Of a stretch of DNA of 64,000 nucleotides, positions 23,901 to 36,753 are shown piece after piece (the first letter of the stretch is position 1; every line of letters starts with the position of its first letter). Location of the stretch: NCBI RefSeq assembly GCF_001039355.2, contig NW_019775403.1, positions 138,900 to 202,899 of the forward strand. Reading direction: 5' to 3'. Under the pieces are notes generated by a model. That model was not told the DNA's origin. It saw only the letters and a list, made by a program, of their open reading frames with translations, and did not search any database. This stretch comes from Lingula anatina. Taxonomy: Eukaryota > Brachiopoda > Lingulata > Lingulida > Lingulidae. The translations under genes and the position numbers were made by a program.

Positions 23901-25452
23901 TATCACGTTATCTTCTTTTCACACAGCATTTATACCGTGCTCAAAATCCCATATACGTAGCATCAAAATGCCTTTGAAATACAATGCATAGAGGTGCTAA
24001 TAATATAAGCTCACGAATAATCCACATGCAGTACGGTAAAAAAATATTTGTAACAAAGGGTATCATCGCGACCTAGATAATCTACTTCATTCTTTAGAAG
24101 TTTATTAATAATCGCAGGTAATTTCGTACTTTCATCTTTCATGCAAACGACTTCTGCTTTATAACGATAAGGAACTCTCTGTTAGAAAGTGATATGTCAA
24201 AATAGTAAAAAAAAAAATAAAATACTCAGAAGCGTTATCCCGGCGAGGCTAGCTATTAAACTCGTTGAAAATCTAAATATTATCTAAAGGATGTTTAGAA
24301 TGCAAACCATTCACAAAATGAATAAATAAATTTAAAAAATAGGCTTTCATGTAAATATGTCAATTTCCACGGAATCAAACTAGACTGCAAATCAATAATT
24401 GATCTGTGGACTTGATTAAAAATGCAATTTCTTTCATTTTCAATGTAAGATAATATGTAAAACGCAAGGCACTGTAAAACCCCAGAAATCGGTGTTTTAA
24501 GACAAGCCCAAAGCCACCATAAATAATCTTTGTCTTTGCAGGTAATCTGAAAGATTTCGAAAAATTGCCGGTGTTTATCCTGTACGACCTGGGAGCTCCT
24601 TACGATGTAAATTCCATCCTACATTACGAGGTATTATACTGCAACTCTTTTGCAACCGTGACATTTTTATACATGAATCTTTATTTTTCTTTTTGTCAAA
24701 CTTGTTTCTTTAATTGTCATAATTGTTATGTTTTTTTAATTGTTATGATAAAACAACAGTTAACAGTTCCAGCTGCTTAGGGATGGGTGGGGCGTCATGA
24801 ATAAACAAGTGGTTTGGCTGGTTGGACTAGGAAGGGAGTGTAAGTAAGCGAGGTGTGGGGGCAGGGTGTGAGCGAGAACGTGACCAAATGAATGAGTTAA
24901 CTACTGGATGTAAGGGCGAGATTTTAAAGTCTTTTTGGAAAGTGACACCCAGCGCTTCAAAGATAACATGAAACAAACCTTTGCCGTAAGTTACTTGCAA
25001 CGGCAAGGTGTGCGGTGTAGAGGTTTGTTTCAAGGCATCTCCGAAGCTCAGGGCGGAAAGTGAGAACCAAAAGCAAATAAGATTGTTGTTAAGCAAATCC
25101 CTGGGAGCGCATGCTTTTTAATGAGGGTTGCCGAAGCAAACAAGGGGATACAGAGAAGGGTGAAAAAGGGGGTTACCACGAGCTAGGCTGACCCTGTGCT
25201 TTCACTCATTTGCAGAAAGATGCCTTCTCAAAGAACGGAAAGCCAACCATCACCCCCAAAGACCCAAGCGTTACCCTCGGAAACACACGCATGTCCACCT
25301 GGGACGTGGTCAAGATCAACCGCCTGTACAGGTGTTCTGGTGACCAGTACGATATTGCAGGGCCCAAGATGCCACCACCACCACATGATCAACACCAGAG
25401 CCCAGCACATCACGTACCACCAGTCGGGAGTCTCTTACATGGAGTTTTGTAA
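20932..25452 (+). CDS. Minimal secreted astacin metalloprotease, copy 1
   Basis: Exons 20932-21015, 22189-22236, 22790-22865, 23070-23190, 23710-23888, 24542-24630 and 25216-25452 give 277 residues with consistent phases. Residues 1-28 hold a signal peptide (YAWVVLLLGLNVLLVPG). LFEGDI (D37) matches the FxGD aspartate-switch of astacin propeptides. The catalytic domain starts near RNALADSTKLWRGGFIPV. The zinc motif HELMHALGFVHEHSRPDRD is at 139-157 with ligands H139, H143 and H149 and catalytic E140. Y198 of the S-x-x-HY segment is present, but the Met-turn reads NSILHYE (Leu196). Four Cys are in the expected places. After the last Cys comes a short Pro/His-rich tail (KMPPPPHDQHQ); no EGF, CUB or ShK domain follows. 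The substrate is unknown. Confidence 0.85.
21339..21814. mobile_element. CACCC-family element, truncated, unit 1 only
   Basis: It begins CACCCAAACCCAATATAGAG and contains GAACATACGTTACTGTCACA, but lacks the right TIR (an N lies at 21813). Unit 2 has an empty site: CACATTAAAGCGCTATAAC at ~32887. TAAA is present on both sides in unit 1, a candidate 4-bp duplication. It lies in intron 1 of astacin copy 1. Confidence 0.8.
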
Positions 25453-25655
25453 AACGCAATTTTAACTAAGTATAGACGACTAAAACAAGTGCAGAGATAA
25501 GGGTATTAAAAAGTATGTAAACCTAATGCTTTTTGGCGTTGCTGTCTTATCTTCGTGTATTTGACAACAGGAAAAGAGTTTACTAGCACACAGTATTTTA
25601 ATCATTCTGTTATATTATATTCAGTGAGAAACACACCATTTTTTGCCTTCACGTC

Positions 25656-25661
25656 AATAAA
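25656..25661 (+). terminator. Polyadenylation signal AATAAA, astacin copy 1
   Basis: AATAAA ~200 bases after the stop, conserved at 36748-36753 in unit 2. Confidence 0.6.
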
Positions 25662-25697
25662 TCAAACAACACATGCTGACGGGATATGCATCTTTTC

Positions 25698-26062
25698 NTA
25701 TAAAAAAATTAGGTTTGTCCATTTTTTCTGCAATCATTTCTTTTTTGGGTAAAAAATTCCAAGGTCAGCTTGGGAAAAACGCGTGTGCTATTTTTAGACA
25801 GCTGATACAAATTTTTCCACGGAAATGAAATGTTCATTTTACATTGTGCGTTTACATCAAGTTCTAAATTTTATTTTTTGAAAGTTTCAAGCGGAATAAT
25901 GGGCTATTCACAGAGTTTCATGGATTTTCATAACAGATATGGATTTTGCAAAATATGGCGCGAAACACACGTCGCGGACTATTTTGTGCAAGCGCGTAGG
26001 ATTTTTAGTAATAATCACCGCTTACGCATTGATATGCCAGATCTCCGGACAGACTGATAGGT
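25698..26062. other. Spacer between the two tandem units
   Basis: Not found elsewhere in the window. It starts at an N and contains no recognisable gene. It marks the duplication junction. Confidence 0.6.
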
Positions 26063-26147
26063 ATGAGATAAAACATTCCATTTACTATAAGTACTACCTG
26101 GTCAGTGCGAAACCCCGAGATCTTAGTGGGAACATATAATATTAGCT

Positions 26148-27252
26148 ATGCCACGGCCACTATGCACTGGCAAGCTTCGCATTAAAGATGGGAATATCTG
26201 GCTTGAGCAATGGTTTGAACTTGAACCTTGTAAACTGAAATGCTATGGACATCAGAGGTGAGTAGGCTCTCTCTCTCTCTCTCTCTCTCTTTGGTCGAAA
26301 GGCGAGAAAATGCTGCTGGGGGTGGGTATTCTTGTGGCAGTCTCTTCAAAACATTCTACACAACTAGACCGGAAGTTCGTTTGGGACACGGACAGTAAAG
26401 CGCAAATATGTGCATTATGATTGCCACAGTGAGTAGGCTACGTTCTTCTTATTCTTTTCTTATGTGGTGGAAGACCAGAATATTCACAGGGGGTGAAAAA
26501 GAGCGGCATGAACAAATACTTATATAATTTGGTCGTCTCTTGTGGCACGCATGAACAGCGTTCGATCCGCCACACCTGGGTCTTTGACAGCAGATTGCCT
26601 GTTAGCAAGGTGTCTTTGGGCCATTTTTGTCGAAAGTTATTCTGTTTTTTCACCTTTTTTCAGCATATATGCAATACCGAAGACATGTTTTAAGGAAAAC
26701 TATAACGAAGACTCTCTGTACTGTTAACAATCTTTATTCTTCGTTTATTTGTAACAGTAACTGTTCTCCATTAGGTAGGCTAGCACGCCATGTATCCCTG
26801 CCACCAAGACAGTTTGGTCAACATTAACATATGAGATAAAGCACTCACTGTTTGACCAATAGGTCATTGACAAGTGACTAAATAGTTTAGGGCTTTTGTC
26901 ATGCCATGCATTGCAAAGGTCAGATTTTTCATTTCTTTCATTTTTCTTTTTTTAAATTAAATTTTCAAATCAGTAGGCCTATATCACCCAGAGGAGGATA
27001 ATAATCATACACAGGGCGAATATGCAGTCCTAGATTTATAGCACTTGTGAGTTCCACAAAAAGGTGGTCTTAAAAATATAGAATTATTGTATTTTATGTT
27101 TGGAGAAACCACTTAAAGTTTTCTAGGAGCCCCCTCCCCCTCCTCCTCCTTAAAAATTAAAAAATATTTGGGAGTTTTCAACTTGTAAGAACAAGCAACG
27201 TTTAAAATGAATTTTTGAGCTGGGCTATTCAGTTTCTGTTACACACACATAT

Positions 27253-27290
<38 letters not shown>

Positions 27291-29358
27291 CTTTTTTTCA
27301 TTTTGCCCAGCCCCACTCCCCCAAATTTGGAGTGGGACAAGTAAATTGTCAGACTTACTAGCCCTGCAGGGCAAGAGCCTGAAAACAGTTTGTCTAGCCT
27401 TGTGGTGTGTGAATATTTTGAGAAAATTCCAAGATGAGTTCCATTTGCCACAGATATAGTATTTCAACTTGCATCCTATGATGTGTGCCTTGCTGACACT
27501 TGAATCGTTCTGGCATATACCGTATGGGTGACAGTGCATTTGTTAATCACCTCACAAATTTCTACTAGTAATTACTTTAAAATTACAGAGGGCAAAATGA
27601 GAATGATGCACCTGAAGCCATAATAGACATCACGAATGCCAGGGTCCAGGGGACAGAAGACCAAAATCTACATAGTTTTGAAGTAACTGCTGGAGGAGTG
27701 ACATATGAACTGGACGCGGATTCAGCAAAAGAGAGAAAGATGTGGATGGAAGCCTTAGAACAGGCCAAAGGTATGTTCTCATTTTAAATGCGATATATAT
27801 ACATGTAGCACCCAAACCCAATATACCAGTAGAGGTCACAGGCATGCTCTCAAAAATATTCAATGCACAGATTACAAACTATGATTATTTTAGAGTCCCA
27901 CATGAAGAAGTTTGTATTAAAGTTTCATTCTCCTAGAACCACGAATTATTAAAAAAAAAAAAAAAAAAAAAAAAAANNNNNNNNNNNNNNNNNNNNNNNN
28001 NNNNNNNNNNNNNNNNNNNNNNNAAAAAAAAAAAAAACGCAACGTCTTACCCAAAAAACTGTCACAATTGCAAAACGTCTAGCTGTGGTAACTTTTTACT
28101 CACTTCGAAAATTCAGTCATCACTGGTTTTGTTCTTTAATTTATCTCCTAAAAGTATAACGTCGTCAACATTATAATAATCTTCTGTATAGAGCAGTTAA
28201 TTTTTGAGCGACTTAAGTTTGCTTGTCACTGTATATTGTGTAAAGCCTAAAGGAGGGGAAATACGTTCTACTGACAGTAAAATAATCATTTAAAAATAAT
28301 ATCCATTCGTGGTCCAAATATTATATCAGAAATGTCGAACTATATTGGAATCACAATTTTTTTTTCAGTCATATATATTATTTACCATAACTGAATCACT
28401 ACAAAATATATCAGAACGCGATATATAAATCAAAATCATATGCCCCGTCACATAAGTTACCATTGAGGCTCTTTACATAATGTATTACTATAGACGAGGA
28501 AAAAACTTTAATTTAAAGATGTAGATGTAAAATTGAGACGGTCGTGGATTTCGTTCTATACACATGTATGTTTTTTAAAACATATTAAAATAAACTAAAT
28601 ACAACTTCAAATTTATTCAATTTAATTTTATGATATAATTTTCATGTGAAATGCACCTCTTTATTGGGTTTCTGTGGTAGCTGCAGTTCCACTGCAGATA
28701 TATAAGTTATGTGTTTCACTTCGTGTTCTAGATGTAATGAACACAATCAACGTTTGTACTTGTATAAAAGTAATATCATCTTTACTATAGTTAGCACTTA
28801 CAGGTATGCGGGGGGGGGATAAATTATTTCATATCCCGTCTGCTCACGCCAAGCCATTTCAGTCATATAATCTGTGGTTAAGAACATCATTTTAAACAGT
28901 CTTTCTATATGGAGGGTTACATAGGGGTTCTTTGGCTCAGTCAGTATGCGGCTATGCCTTGTTGAATTTGACATACACTACATGTATGAAGATTCTGTGC
29001 TCCTTGTCTGATACTGCAAATGATCAAGTTATGAGATAATGGTTACGTTTCCTGCTGTAAAGCAGATAACAGATCAGCCAGGAGTGCAAAAATCAATAAA
29101 ACAGTCCAAGAAATTAGTCTTTGATCTTAGGTACTAACATACTTCATCAATAAGGTGAGGAAAAAATTTGGTGAAAAAGATAAGGGTTGTGATCTAAGGC
29201 ATCAGTAAGATAACAGTTGTGATAGGTTACCGTGTCAACTTCAGACTGTGTAATTTTTTGACAATGCAGATTTTCATCTAGCCTAGATTGAAATTTCATT
29301 CTGGCCTAGGTGGATTTCAAATCTGCCAAGATTTCAGTTTTGCCTCTGACACACACAT

Positions 29359-29424
<66 letters not shown>

Positions 29425-30654
29425 AGACCTACTGTAATACTTCCGTGTGAAAAGCCGAAATCCTTTTCCAGCTGGAATTTTAATAATTTATATCAACCTT
29501 GCAGTGAAACAATTTGTATATTTTGATGGGTGTTTGTCCGTATTGTCGCCTTTTCTGTCGCCGTCGACGTCGCTGCCCGACACATGACGTTCGCCCCATA
29601 ACTGCCAAACCGTATTTTTCATTAGCTAAATATATTAACTGAATAGCTTTGTTTAGCTTTGTTTGGTAAAGAGACAGGTTGCTTTCGAAATTTGGCATAA
29701 TCGGTTTACATGAACGGTAATTTTTTTTCCAAAATTTCTATTACATTAGCCCCAGAACTGCCAAACTGTATTTTTGTTTTACTTTAAATTTACTGAGTGT
29801 CTTTGTTTGGTAAATAGGCAGGTTGCTTTCAAACATCGCCATGATGATCGGTTTAAAATTATTGTGATTATTTCGCTTTTTAACTGTTTAAGTGACATTC
29901 GCCCCATAACTTCAATACCGCATTTTAGTTTTACTTTACTGTGGCTGAGTAGCTTCGTTTAGTAAAAATGCAGGTTGCTTTCAAAATCAGCATGACCGGT
30001 TTACATTAACGGTAATTATTCTTGTTTGTGTTAAGTGTATATTTGTCAGCTTTGCTGTCTAGTGAACCACATTTGTGTCCGCAAAAACTTCATTTTAACC
30101 TATGAGCTGATTTAATGTAAAGCTAACAAGCACTCAGACAGGCTTTACCTGCAACATGACGGCTCAATTCTAAAATTTATGAATTAACTCAGTTCTTCTT
30201 ATTTATTGCTTATCTGATTAATAAGCTAAATTATTTTTATTTTAACTGACCTCTTATTTGATTATTAATGAATTAATGTTTTATTCATTACACATTTTAA
30301 ATGATTCATGAATCTTTCTTTTCAGGTCCACGACGTAGTTCAGGAATTCCGATGATAGTCGGAGGTGTCATCGGCGCGGTAGGGGCTGTTGCTTTAGCCC
30401 CTGTCGCTCTAACAGTCGTGGGATTTACCAGCGGCGGGATAGCCGCCGGATCCATAGCCGCCTCAATGATGAGCAGTGCAGCGATTGCAAATGGCGGAGG
30501 TGTGGCGGCGGGCAGTCTCGTGGCGTTGCTTCAGTCGGCAGGTGCAGCTGGACTTGGGACGGCAGCAACCGGAGCTGTTGCGACTGTCGGAGGAGCAGCT
30601 GGAGCCGCAGTCGCAGGAGTGGGACAAAAAATCACACGTTTGTTTAGGAATTAA
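26148..30654 (+). CDS. PH domain-ISG12 fusion protein, copy 3
   Basis: Exons 26148-26257, 27589-27770 and 30326-30654 give 206 residues. Exon 1 is the same as in copy 2 (WLEQWFELE), so it shares the loss of the basic PH patch. PH exon 2 ends EQAK rather than QQAI or KQAI. The ISG12 exon keeps [11 protein letters not shown] and [14 protein letters not shown] and ends QKITRLFRN. Intron 2 contains an assembly gap (27977-28023) and an AT microsatellite. TATAAG lies at 26086-26091. The astacin copy 2 gene follows 1.85 kb downstream. Confidence 0.82.
27241..27289. repeat. (CA)n microsatellite
   Basis: CA run in intron 1 of copy 3, orthologous in position to 15643-15675. Confidence 0.9.
27809..28675. 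mobile_element. Degenerate CACCC-family TIR element with assembly gap
   Basis: Same insertion as 16197-16948. It is interrupted by a poly-A run and 47 Ns (27977-28023). Confidence 0.7.
29363..29422. repeat. (AT)n microsatellite
   Basis: About 60 bases of AT in intron 2 of copy 3. It is absent at the matching place in copy 2 (~17826), where a short unique stretch stands instead. Confidence 0.95.
29590..30030. repeat. Tandem ~150-bp repeats, unit 2 copy
   Basis: Counterpart of 18030-18465 with the same three units. Confidence 0.8.
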
Positions 30655-32061
30655 AACTCTTTGAGGTCACTATTCAAATATAATTGTCGTAAGATGTTAA
30701 CAGATATGTTTGACTTTCAAGGTTAAAAACAACTATATCCAAATTAAGACAATCACAGTTGTAGACTACCCTCTGCCAGGGTCACAGATTGACTTTCACA
30801 TTATTTTCACAAATATACCTCTGGCTAATTCATGATACAGTTCTCATTGCACAGAACGGTGCATATCATAAGCTAGATAAAGAATTATCTTTGAATATTT
30901 TATGGAAAATCAATAATGCCCCGGTAGAGGGTAACATTAGCCAACCTTTCCAAAGCAGTCATTCAAAACTAATTATCATAACATTTAAACAGTAATTATA
31001 TTAATATAAATTAATGGCAATTTACGAAAATGAATCAAATTTGGATTCGGCGTTTTTTTTCAATTGTTACTTATCTTCGGTTGTAAGGAGTTAAGCCAGT
31101 TTTGATTGTTTGAATTCTAATAAATACGATTATAAATTGAACTATTGCTTGTTTCACTAAGTTGAATTTTACTCGGCAATCTTATAGCTCATTTTTAACG
31201 TTAAAAAATGGGAGTGTGGAAAAAGGCCCAGAACCCGTTTCTTCCTCCTTTCAAAAGAGTTCTAAAATAACTCGTAAACAAAATTTAGAAAAGGTACCCT
31301 TACGGTGTCTTTTTCTGGATTGAAAGCCACTTTTGGAAAGATAAGGGTTCTTACTTTGCACAAAATCAACAGCATGACCCTAAATGAACAAAAAACCAAA
31401 CAAAACCAAAGGCATCTGGTTTGACACGCCAACAAGGGTCGGGCAGAAGCACATCATTACATGGAGAACGTGCTATGCTGTCCCGCAACGGTGTGAACAT
31501 TCCGTATGTTAACAGGTGCCATAGGTTTGGTATCGTGGGTGGTAAGCTGTTGATTATGTTTACCATCGGTTCGTTGGTGGTTATTAGATCGCTATCAGAA
31601 TGGTGAGAACGCCAAAGCTTCATAAAACGATTCCGTTTTTATTATAAAGCCTAAAATGCCAGTTAAATAGATATAAGGCTATTCATACAGAGGTGGTACA
31701 CTAACCTATCGCGCCATTCGCGCTAAATTTTAACAAGACGATCACAGTCCAGTTTTTTTTTTATAGAAGTATGAAGTACAAGGCGCTGTACATACTGCAC
31801 ATTCAGATAAAGCACTTTTTACATACTCATTGAAAAATTTAATAAATTCACGTAATATTGAATAATAGAATTACTTATAGTCTTGTGAAGTAGCAGAAAA
31901 GTTGTGTCAGCTTCTTTTTCAGTAGGCTGTGTTCATTGTTATAATGATCATAGTATATGCCATTCCGTATATTTTTATACGAAACGTAGGAGTATATCAT
32001 AAATGCCATCACCAACTTCCTTTGCATATAAGTATTAAGACTTTAATTACAATATCCACTT
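30655..32061. other. 3' flank of PH-ISG12 copy 3
   Basis: Duplicated non-coding DNA equivalent to 19080-20488. Frames in it (30789-30995 and 31366-31623 minus) are not conserved as open frames in all copies. Confidence 0.5.
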
Positions 32062-32309
32062 CAGGAGTGGATCCAGGATCATTTGAAGATGGGGTGGGGC
32101 ATTTTTCAGGAGTGACAGTTTCAGGATGCGAAGCCGACCCTCGGCCTCCTTGGAGTGTTTTGGATAGCAAACAGTGCCATTTGGAATGGTTAAGAACTAT
32201 AAATCAGCTAGTCAAAATTCTAATTCCAAGAGGGGATATATTAGTCTGACTTTTTCAGAAATCGAAGGGGGGTCAGGACCCTCCTGACCCCCCTCTAAAT
32301 CCGCCACTG
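32062..32309. mobile_element. MITE (CAGGAGTGGA...TCCGCCACTG), unit 2 copy
   Basis: Same insertion as 20489-20741, slightly diverged at the left end. Confidence 0.8.
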
Positions 32310-32499
32310 CACTTTCCGTAGACAGGCCACCTTTTGAGAACGCAGGTTTTAGGACAGGTGTCTTCACCAAAAGGCAGTACATGTACTTGCCTATCATCGT
32401 AGAGTAGTTGATCTGACTAAATGCGTGGAGGGACGCCCATGCACATTTTATCGACGTTATTATGTCAGAAAGCAGGCCATCTTTTGATATAGACTAGTT

Positions 32500-35400
32500 A
32501 TGGGGATTGGGTATGCCTGGGTGGTCTTGTTGCTGGGACTGAACTTGCTTCTGGTACCGGGGACAAAACTTCACAGCGACAGTGTAAGTTAGTTTCACTT
32601 TCGTCACGAGCTAATACAGTCCGGCGACGATTTTGAGAAATAATGCAGAAATCGATTGTAAAAAATGTCTCTATTGGACATTCATGTTTGCTTCTCTGAA
32701 ATTTCCGGCCTTGCTACAGTGTATGACGTGTTGTTGCGGGGCATAATTTAAAATTAAAATGGCGCATTAGAGATTTCTGAAATGAATTTTTTATGAGGGC
32801 AACATTTGTATATCTATACCGTATCTGGTCCTCTTCATTTTTCATATATATATATATATATATATAAGGGATATATATATATGAAAAACACATTAAAGCG
32901 CTATAACTGCACATTCTATTGTATAGGTAACAAAGTATGCCCCAAGGAAAAGTTTAGAATACGCAAGCAAAGGTTAGTGTCATGACAACCGAAGTAAAAT
33001 GTTTTCGTTATCATACGTATTTAACGTACTATTTGTTTGTGGCCATTTTGTAATATGAAGAGTTTGAGAGACTATTTTTTTTGTCCCCTTGTGCAGTTAA
33101 CGTTTCTACGTTTCCACTTTTCTGGAAATGATACTGATAAGGCTGTAAGTAAAGTATGCCTAAGTTCAGTAGATAAGCACAAGGCTAGGGTATGCAGTGT
33201 AGGTGCGGTTTCATGACCTTGACCTTCCTGTTAATTTTACGTTAATTTTTTCACTCCAGGGCCGCAGACCACGCCTCGGTTGTTTGAAGGCGACATTGTT
33301 GGCTTTAACCCCTTTGTGAGTATATCAAAGGTCGAGCCTGGAGGCCCACCACCTTCTTAAAACAAAATGGCAGATTCAGCCCGTCTCTTCCAAAAGGGAT
33401 TACTCTCTTAGGACCAACAATGACGAAATATTATAAATTGCACAATGAAAATCGCAGAGAAGGGGAGTTTGACTCACCTTTCTTCATATCCAAGATCCGC
33501 CAGTAATATACGCAAAGATATACTGTATGTAATCATACCATATAATGTATGTTCCCCTATTAAATACCCAATGGCGAGAAAAGGAAAAAGGAAGAAAAGC
33601 AATTCTGACTGTTGAACAAACGGGCCACCTTACGAGAAAAAGATTATAGCTTTACCCATAGTTGTTCTGCTACAAAGAATTACTCTATTGTACAATTAAC
33701 TAAGCTAATTAACTTCTTAAAAGGCTACAGTATTATGCATTGCTTCTTATAAAGTCCAGTATATATGTATCAGGGATATTAGTGGAAAACCTCTTTATAT
33801 AGGATGATTGGTATACGTAAGCACGTATGTTGAAATCTGGATTGTACAACATGTGATTATAGACTTCATTCATTTTCAGCACCGTAATGCGCTTGCGGAC
33901 TCGACCAAACTCTGGAGAGGCGGTTTTATACCAGTCAAACTGGACCAGACCCTCTGTAAGTTCTCTTCAACACTGACTATTGATCCTTAACTACCATATT
34001 ACTTTGCTATATAAAATTTTAAATAAAGATCTTATAAATAAAAAGATTTTAGATATAGTATTTTTTCAATAAAGATGTTATTTTGGTGACGAAGAAATTG
34101 TACGTGTGATTTAGACAGATCGTTATGACCGAAACTGCCGCCTTGCTCTCTATTTCAGCATCCAGAGAACTGATCAGCATCCAAAATGCTATGCTCACCA
34201 TATCACGACAGACTTGTGTACGCTTTATGTTGAGAACCAACCACCCGGACTTTGTCTTTATACGTAAAAGTAAATCAAAGTAAGGGAATTCGAATTCATG
34301 TTGTGCTCGCACATTTCTTTCATTCTATTGATATCTTTAGAGAATTAGAGGTAAAGTATTTTGATATCTTAACTTGCTTATTGTTGCCTGCCAAATGACC
34401 AGCACCAACTTCAATATTGTTAAAAGGGAAAATATTTTACATGGGGAGTAAAAAAGCAAGGAATGCGTTTCTGCCAACCCCACAAAGTTTTTGGAACATA
34501 CTTTATTCATAAATGCATAATATTATTTGAGCTTGTATGTCGAAGTTCAAGGTCGTGGTTGGAACCGGTAAAACTGGATCATTTTGAAGACCTCTGTACT
34601 CTGTCTTAAATTCCACAAACCACCATTTTAATTTTACAGAACATATTGCAAAATCCGACCAGTCATTTCAATTTACTGTAAATATATAACTATGAGGCCA
34701 AAAAGGCTAATTTGAAAGTTTGAGGCGCAAAAGGGAAAACTTTTAAACCTATTTCCAGTCTAACATAGCCCTGGTTTGAACAATACGTTTCTGTTTAGAT
34801 GTTACTCGTTCTTTGGCCGAAAAGGCGGCAAGCAGGATTTGAACCTGACGTCAGGATGTCTCAGGTACGAGCACCTCATCATACACGAACTTATGCACGC
34901 GCTGGGGTTCGTGCACGAGCATAGTCGTCCAGATCGAGACCACTACATAGACATCCACCCGGAAAACATTCGTCAGGGTATGCTATCACGTTATCTCCTT
35001 TTCACACAGCATTTATACCGTGCTCAAAATTCCATATACGTAGCATCAAAATGCCTTTGAAATACAATGTATAGAGGTGCTAATAATATAAGCTCACGAA
35101 TAATCCACATGCAGAACGGTAAAAAAAAGTTTGTAACAAAGAGTATCATCGCGACCTAGATTATCTACTTCATTCTTTACAATTTTATTAATTATCGCAG
35201 GTAATTTCGTACTTTAATCTTTCATGCAAACGACTTCTGCTTTATAACGATAAGGAACTCTATGTTAGAAAGTGATATGTCAAAATAATAATTAAAAAAA
35301 TAATAATAAAATAAAAAATACTCAGAAGCGTTATCCCGGCGAGGCTAGCTATTAAACTCGTTGAAAATCTAAATATTATCTAAAGGATGTTTAGAATGCA

Positions 35401-36546
35401 AACCATTCACAAAATTAATACATAAATAAAAAATAGGCTTTCATGTAAATATGTCAATTTCCACGGAATCAAACTAGACTGCAAATCAAAAATTGATCTG
35501 TGAACTTGATTAAAAATGCAATTTCTTTCATTTTCAATGTAAGATAACATGTAAAACCTCAAGGAACTGTAAAACTCCAGAAATCGGTGTTTTAAGACAA
35601 GCCCAAAGCCACCATAAATAATCTTTGTCTTTGCAGGTAATCTGAAAGATTTCGAAAAATTGCCGGTGTTTATCCTGTACGACCTGGGAGCTCCTTACGA
35701 CGTAAATTCCATCCTACATTACGAGGTATTATACTACTACTCTTTTGCAACCGTGACATTTTTATACATGAATCTTTATTTTTCTTTTTGTCAAACTTGT
35801 TTCTTTAATTGTTATAAGTGTTATGTTTTTTAATTGTTATGATAAAACAACAGTTAACAGTTCCAGCTGCTAAAGGATGGGTGGGGCGTCATGAATAAAC
35901 AAGTGGTTTGGATGGTTGGACTAGGAAGGGAGTGTAAGTAAGCGAGGTGTGGGGACAGGGTGTGAGCGAGAACGTGACCAACTGAATGAGTTAACTACTG
36001 GATGTAAGGGCGAGATTTTAAAGTCTTTTTGGAAAGTGACACCCAGCGCTTCAGAGATAACATGAAACAAACCTTTGCCGTAAGTTACTTGCAACGGCAA
36101 GGTGTGCGGTGTAGAGGTTTGTTTCAAGGCATCTCCGAAGCTCAGGGCGGAAAGTGAGAACCAAAAGCAAATAAGATTGTTGTTAAGCAAATCCCTGGGA
36201 GCGCATGCTTTTTAATGAGGGTTGCCGAAGCAAACAAGGGGATACAGAGAAGGGTGAAAAAGGGGGTTACCACGAGCTAGGCTGACCCTGTGCTTTCACT
36301 CATTTGCAGAAAGATGCCTTCTCAAAGAACGGAAAGCCAACCATCACCCCCAAAGACCCAAGCGTTACCCTCGGAAACACACGCATGTCCACCTGGGACG
36401 TGGTCAAGATCAACCGCCTGTACAGGTGTTCTGGTGACCAGTACGATATTGCTGGGCCCAAGATGCCACCACCACCACATGATCAACACCAGACCCCAGC
36501 ACATCACGTACCACCAGTCGGGAGTCTCTTACATGGAGTTTTGTAA
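32500..36546 (+). CDS. Minimal secreted astacin metalloprotease, copy 2
   Basis: Exons 32500-32583, 33268-33315, 33880-33955, 34159-34279, 34799-34977, 35637-35725 and 36310-36546 give 277 residues, exon for exon equal in length to copy 1. It keeps the signal peptide, LFEGDI switch, HELMHALGFVHEHSRPDRD and the unusual NSILHYE. Differences are few (for example DHYIDIH for DQYIDIH, FEGDIVGF for FEGDIAGF, SDS for SDR at the end of exon 1). There are no stops or frameshifts, so both copies appear to be under constraint or very young. AATAAA is at 36748-36753. Confidence 0.85.
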
Positions 36547-36747
36547 AACACAATTTTAACTAAGTATAGACGACTAAAACAAGTGCAGAGATAAGGGTAT
36601 TAAAGTATGTAAACCTCATGCTTTTTGGCGTTGCTGTCTTATCTTCGTGTATTTGACAACAGGAAAAGAGTTTACTAGCACACAGTATTTTAATCATTCT
36701 GTTATATTATATTCAGTGAGAAACACACCATTTTTTGCCTTCACGTC

Positions 36748-36753
36748 AATAAA
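36748..36753 (+). terminator. Polyadenylation signal AATAAA, astacin copy 2
   Basis: AATAAA ~200 bases after the stop codon, at the same place as in copy 1. Confidence 0.6.

Larger units (their letters stand above)
14314..25697. repeat. Tandem segmental duplication, unit 1 (PH-ISG12 + astacin)
   Basis: It starts at ATGAGATAAAACATTCC and ends at GATATGCATCT. The same start and end occur at 26063 and ~36790. Gene order, exon structure, introns and most embedded repeats are collinear between units. Differences are mainly indels and transposon insertions. Confidence 0.9.
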
